From CBDBFG01 sp965204765 (lineage in GTDB: Bacteria; Pseudomonadota; Alphaproteobacteria; Caedimonadales; UBA9215), in contig CBDBFG010000002.1 in assembly GCA_965204765.1 (NCBI GenBank), positions 81,482 to 145,481 of the forward strand: a stretch of DNA of 64,000 nucleotides. The letters are read 5' to 3'. Under the pieces are notes generated by a model. It did not search any database. It saw only the letters and a program-made list of their open reading frames with translations, and was not told the origin of the DNA. A program made the translations under genes and the position numbers. Of the stretch, positions 62,272 to 64,000 are shown in pieces (position 1 is the stretch's first letter; each line of letters opens with the position of its first letter).

Positions 62272-64000
62272 TTAATAATTATTTTCGCTAATCAACTTAA
62301 TCCAATCCTGTTCAGAAAGAATTGTTACGTCAAATTCTTGTGCTTTTTTTAATTTATTTCCTGCATCCTGACCCGCTATTAAATAATCAGTTCTTTGTGA
62401 CACAGCACTAGCAACTTTTGCACCTAAAGATTCAGCTTTTTGCTTTGCTTCTGCTCGGCTTACTTGTTCTAACTTGCCTGTAAAGACAATAACTTTATTA
62501 TTTAACAAACCATTACTTTTGACTTGTACAATATAATCAGGAATTGCAAGGTGACTGTTTACTAACTCTTTAATCATTACCATATTATCTTGATCAGAAA
62601 AATAACTAAACAAACTATCAACAATATCCTGTCCTAACCCATCAATATTAAGTAATTTTTCATAATTTTCGCTATCAGCTGCTTCATTAATAAAATTGGT
62701 CATACTTACGTATTCTTTAGCAAGAACTTTGGCCACCGATTGCCCAACCTTTTGTATACCAAGTCCATAAATAAGCCTATCTAACGCTACGCTCTTTGTC
62801 CTATTAATAGCGGAAAACAGCTTTGCCACAGATTTTTCTCCCCACCCTTCCCATTGTTGGATTGGTGGATTAAGATATTCGTTACGTTCTTGCAAAGTAA
62901 AAATATCAATATAGTTAGTAACCAGCTTACGCTTAAAGAATAATTCGATATTTTTGGCCCCTAACCCTTCTATATCGAGAGCTCCTTTGGACACAAAATG
63001 CTTTAACCGTAATAATAATTGGGCATCACAATGCTGACTATTAAAACACCGTATCGCCACTTCTGTTTTTTTCTTGCCCACTTTTGATCCGCATGATGGA
63101 CAGGTGTCGGGAAATTGAAATATTTTATTATGCTGATTGGAACGCTCTACGGTCTTTAATATTTGCGGGATCACATCCCCAGCCCTTTGCACTAATACTT
63201 TATCGTTTACCCTAATATCCTTACGATCAATTTCATCTTTGTTATGCAAGGATGCCTTGGACACCACAACCCCGCCTATGTTTACAGGTTCTAAAATGGC
63301 TACGGGAGTCAACGTACCGGTCCTACCAACCTGAATCTCTATGTCCAGCAATTTCGTAATTGCTTGTTCAGCGGGAAATTTACATGCAATAGCATACCTT
63401 GGTGCTCTAGCAGAAACACCTAGCCTATCTTCCAGATTGATTTCGTTAACTTTAAAGACAGTACCGTCGATATCATAATCAAGCTCTGACCTGATATCGT
63501 TCAAATGCTCATGAAAACTATACATCTCTTCGCTAGAGCTACAGATCTTACTTAGGCTATTTACCTTAAAACCAAAATTTTGCAGAATATCTATTCTTTG
63601 ACTATGAAATCTTATTTTTTTTACTATATTTCCAAGTAAATTGTATGCAAAAAAATTGCAATGGACGACTTGCTGTTATTAAGGGATCAAGTTGACGTAC
63701 GGAACCAGCCGCAGCATTCCTTGGATTAGCAAATAAGCTTTGTCCTGCTTTTTCTCTCTCCAAATTCAATAATAAAAAATCATTCTTAGCAATATATATT
63801 TCTCCTCTGACCTCAAGATCTACCTTTTGTGGTATTTGTTGAGGAATATCAGCGATAGTTTTTATATTGTTAGTAATATTTTCGCCAATAACACCGTCTC
63901 CCCGTGTTGCTGCTGAAATTAATTCACCGTTTTGATAATGCAAAACACATGATAAACCATCTATTTTAGCCTCTCCTACCATGGGTATAGCAACATCAAA
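62272..64000 (-). pseudogene. ligA: NAD-dependent DNA ligase, frameshifted (5' end beyond window)
   Basis: From base 64000 the frame reads FDVAIPMVGEAKIDGLS with the adenylation Lys in KIDG, then the nucleotidyltransferase domain to RPLQFF. Here a run of seven T on the coding strand (63649-63655) throws it out of frame and a stop follows at 63602. With six T, the text continues as AYNLLGNIVKKIRFHSQRIDIL and joins the downstream frame (to 62272). That frame holds the OB fold, the zinc finger CPSC...CFNSQHC, the HhH repeats and a C-terminal BRCT domain (VIVFTGKLEQVSRAEAK). LigA is normally essential, so an error or slippage rescue is likely. Confidence 0.85.

Overview
This window reads as a piece of an AT-rich, host-associated alphaproteobacterial chromosome, most likely Rickettsiales or a close relative. 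The case rests on several things: a CtrA response regulator with an almost canonical receiver and DNA-binding domain; short alphaproteobacterial versions of ProS, MetG and FtsB; the rnj/DUF1467 and proS/lolC/lolD gene blocks; many small signal-peptide proteins with no recognised relatives; Sel1-repeat proteins; and a gene-transfer-agent-like (HK97-type) head module without integrase or replication genes. Lipid A genes (lpxB, lpxI) argue for an LPS-bearing lineage rather than Anaplasmataceae or Orientia. Family and species cannot be settled from this sequence alone.

Layout. 1-6.4 kb: the 3' end of rnj, DUF1467, a TPR-secretin lipoprotein, a membrane glutaredoxin, nth, lpxI-lpxB and the RNase P RNA. 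6.5-9.2 kb: small secreted orphans and ftsB. 9.2-14.4 kb: a leftward run tmk-holB-metG-tpiA preceded by a D,D-carboxypeptidase. 14.6-16 kb: SCO1 and a DsbA-like protein. 16-19.6 kb: a repeat-bearing secreted protein, a GC-rich islet, a cold-shock protein and ctrA. 19.9-23.1 kb: a tricorn protease. 23.3-24.2 kb: a Sel1 protein. 24.5-34.1 kb: the phage/GTA-like module, read leftwards. 34.4-41.1 kb: an O-methyltransferase, polA, a HAD phosphatase and two related secreted proteins. 41.4-46.2 kb: nusB, proS, lolC, lolD, rlpA. 46.2-48.5 kb: a patch of decaying secreted-protein genes. 48.5-49.9 kb: the large terminase, 14.5 kb from the rest of its module. 50-57.8 kb: a CAU tRNA, lon, a LysR regulator, ruvX behind an 18-copy repeat, small proteins and an MFS transporter. 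57.8-64 kb: trxB, a KefB-like antiporter, rnhB, an exported P-loop protein and a frameshifted ligA.

How parts may work together. The phage-like block holds portal, protease, capsid, connector, stopper, tail terminator, a hub-like protein, a fibre-like protein, endolysin and holin, but no tape measure or tail-tube gene. Most genes between the tail terminator and the fibre are unrecognised, and the protease is frameshifted. This is the best candidate for a little-described system. A second pattern is regulatory: perfect TTAA-N7-TTAA CtrA-type boxes lie just upstream of ctrA itself and of four genes for signal-peptide proteins, four of the five with a -10-like hexamer 9-12 bp downstream. This suggests that cell-cycle control reaches the secreted-protein set.

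Genome decay is visible as a 104-bp tandem duplication, nonsense codons inside two neighbouring signal peptides, homopolymer-type frameshifts in ligA and the prohead protease, and several short tandem repeat arrays. All functional calls come from reading the sequence and recalling families; no database search was run.
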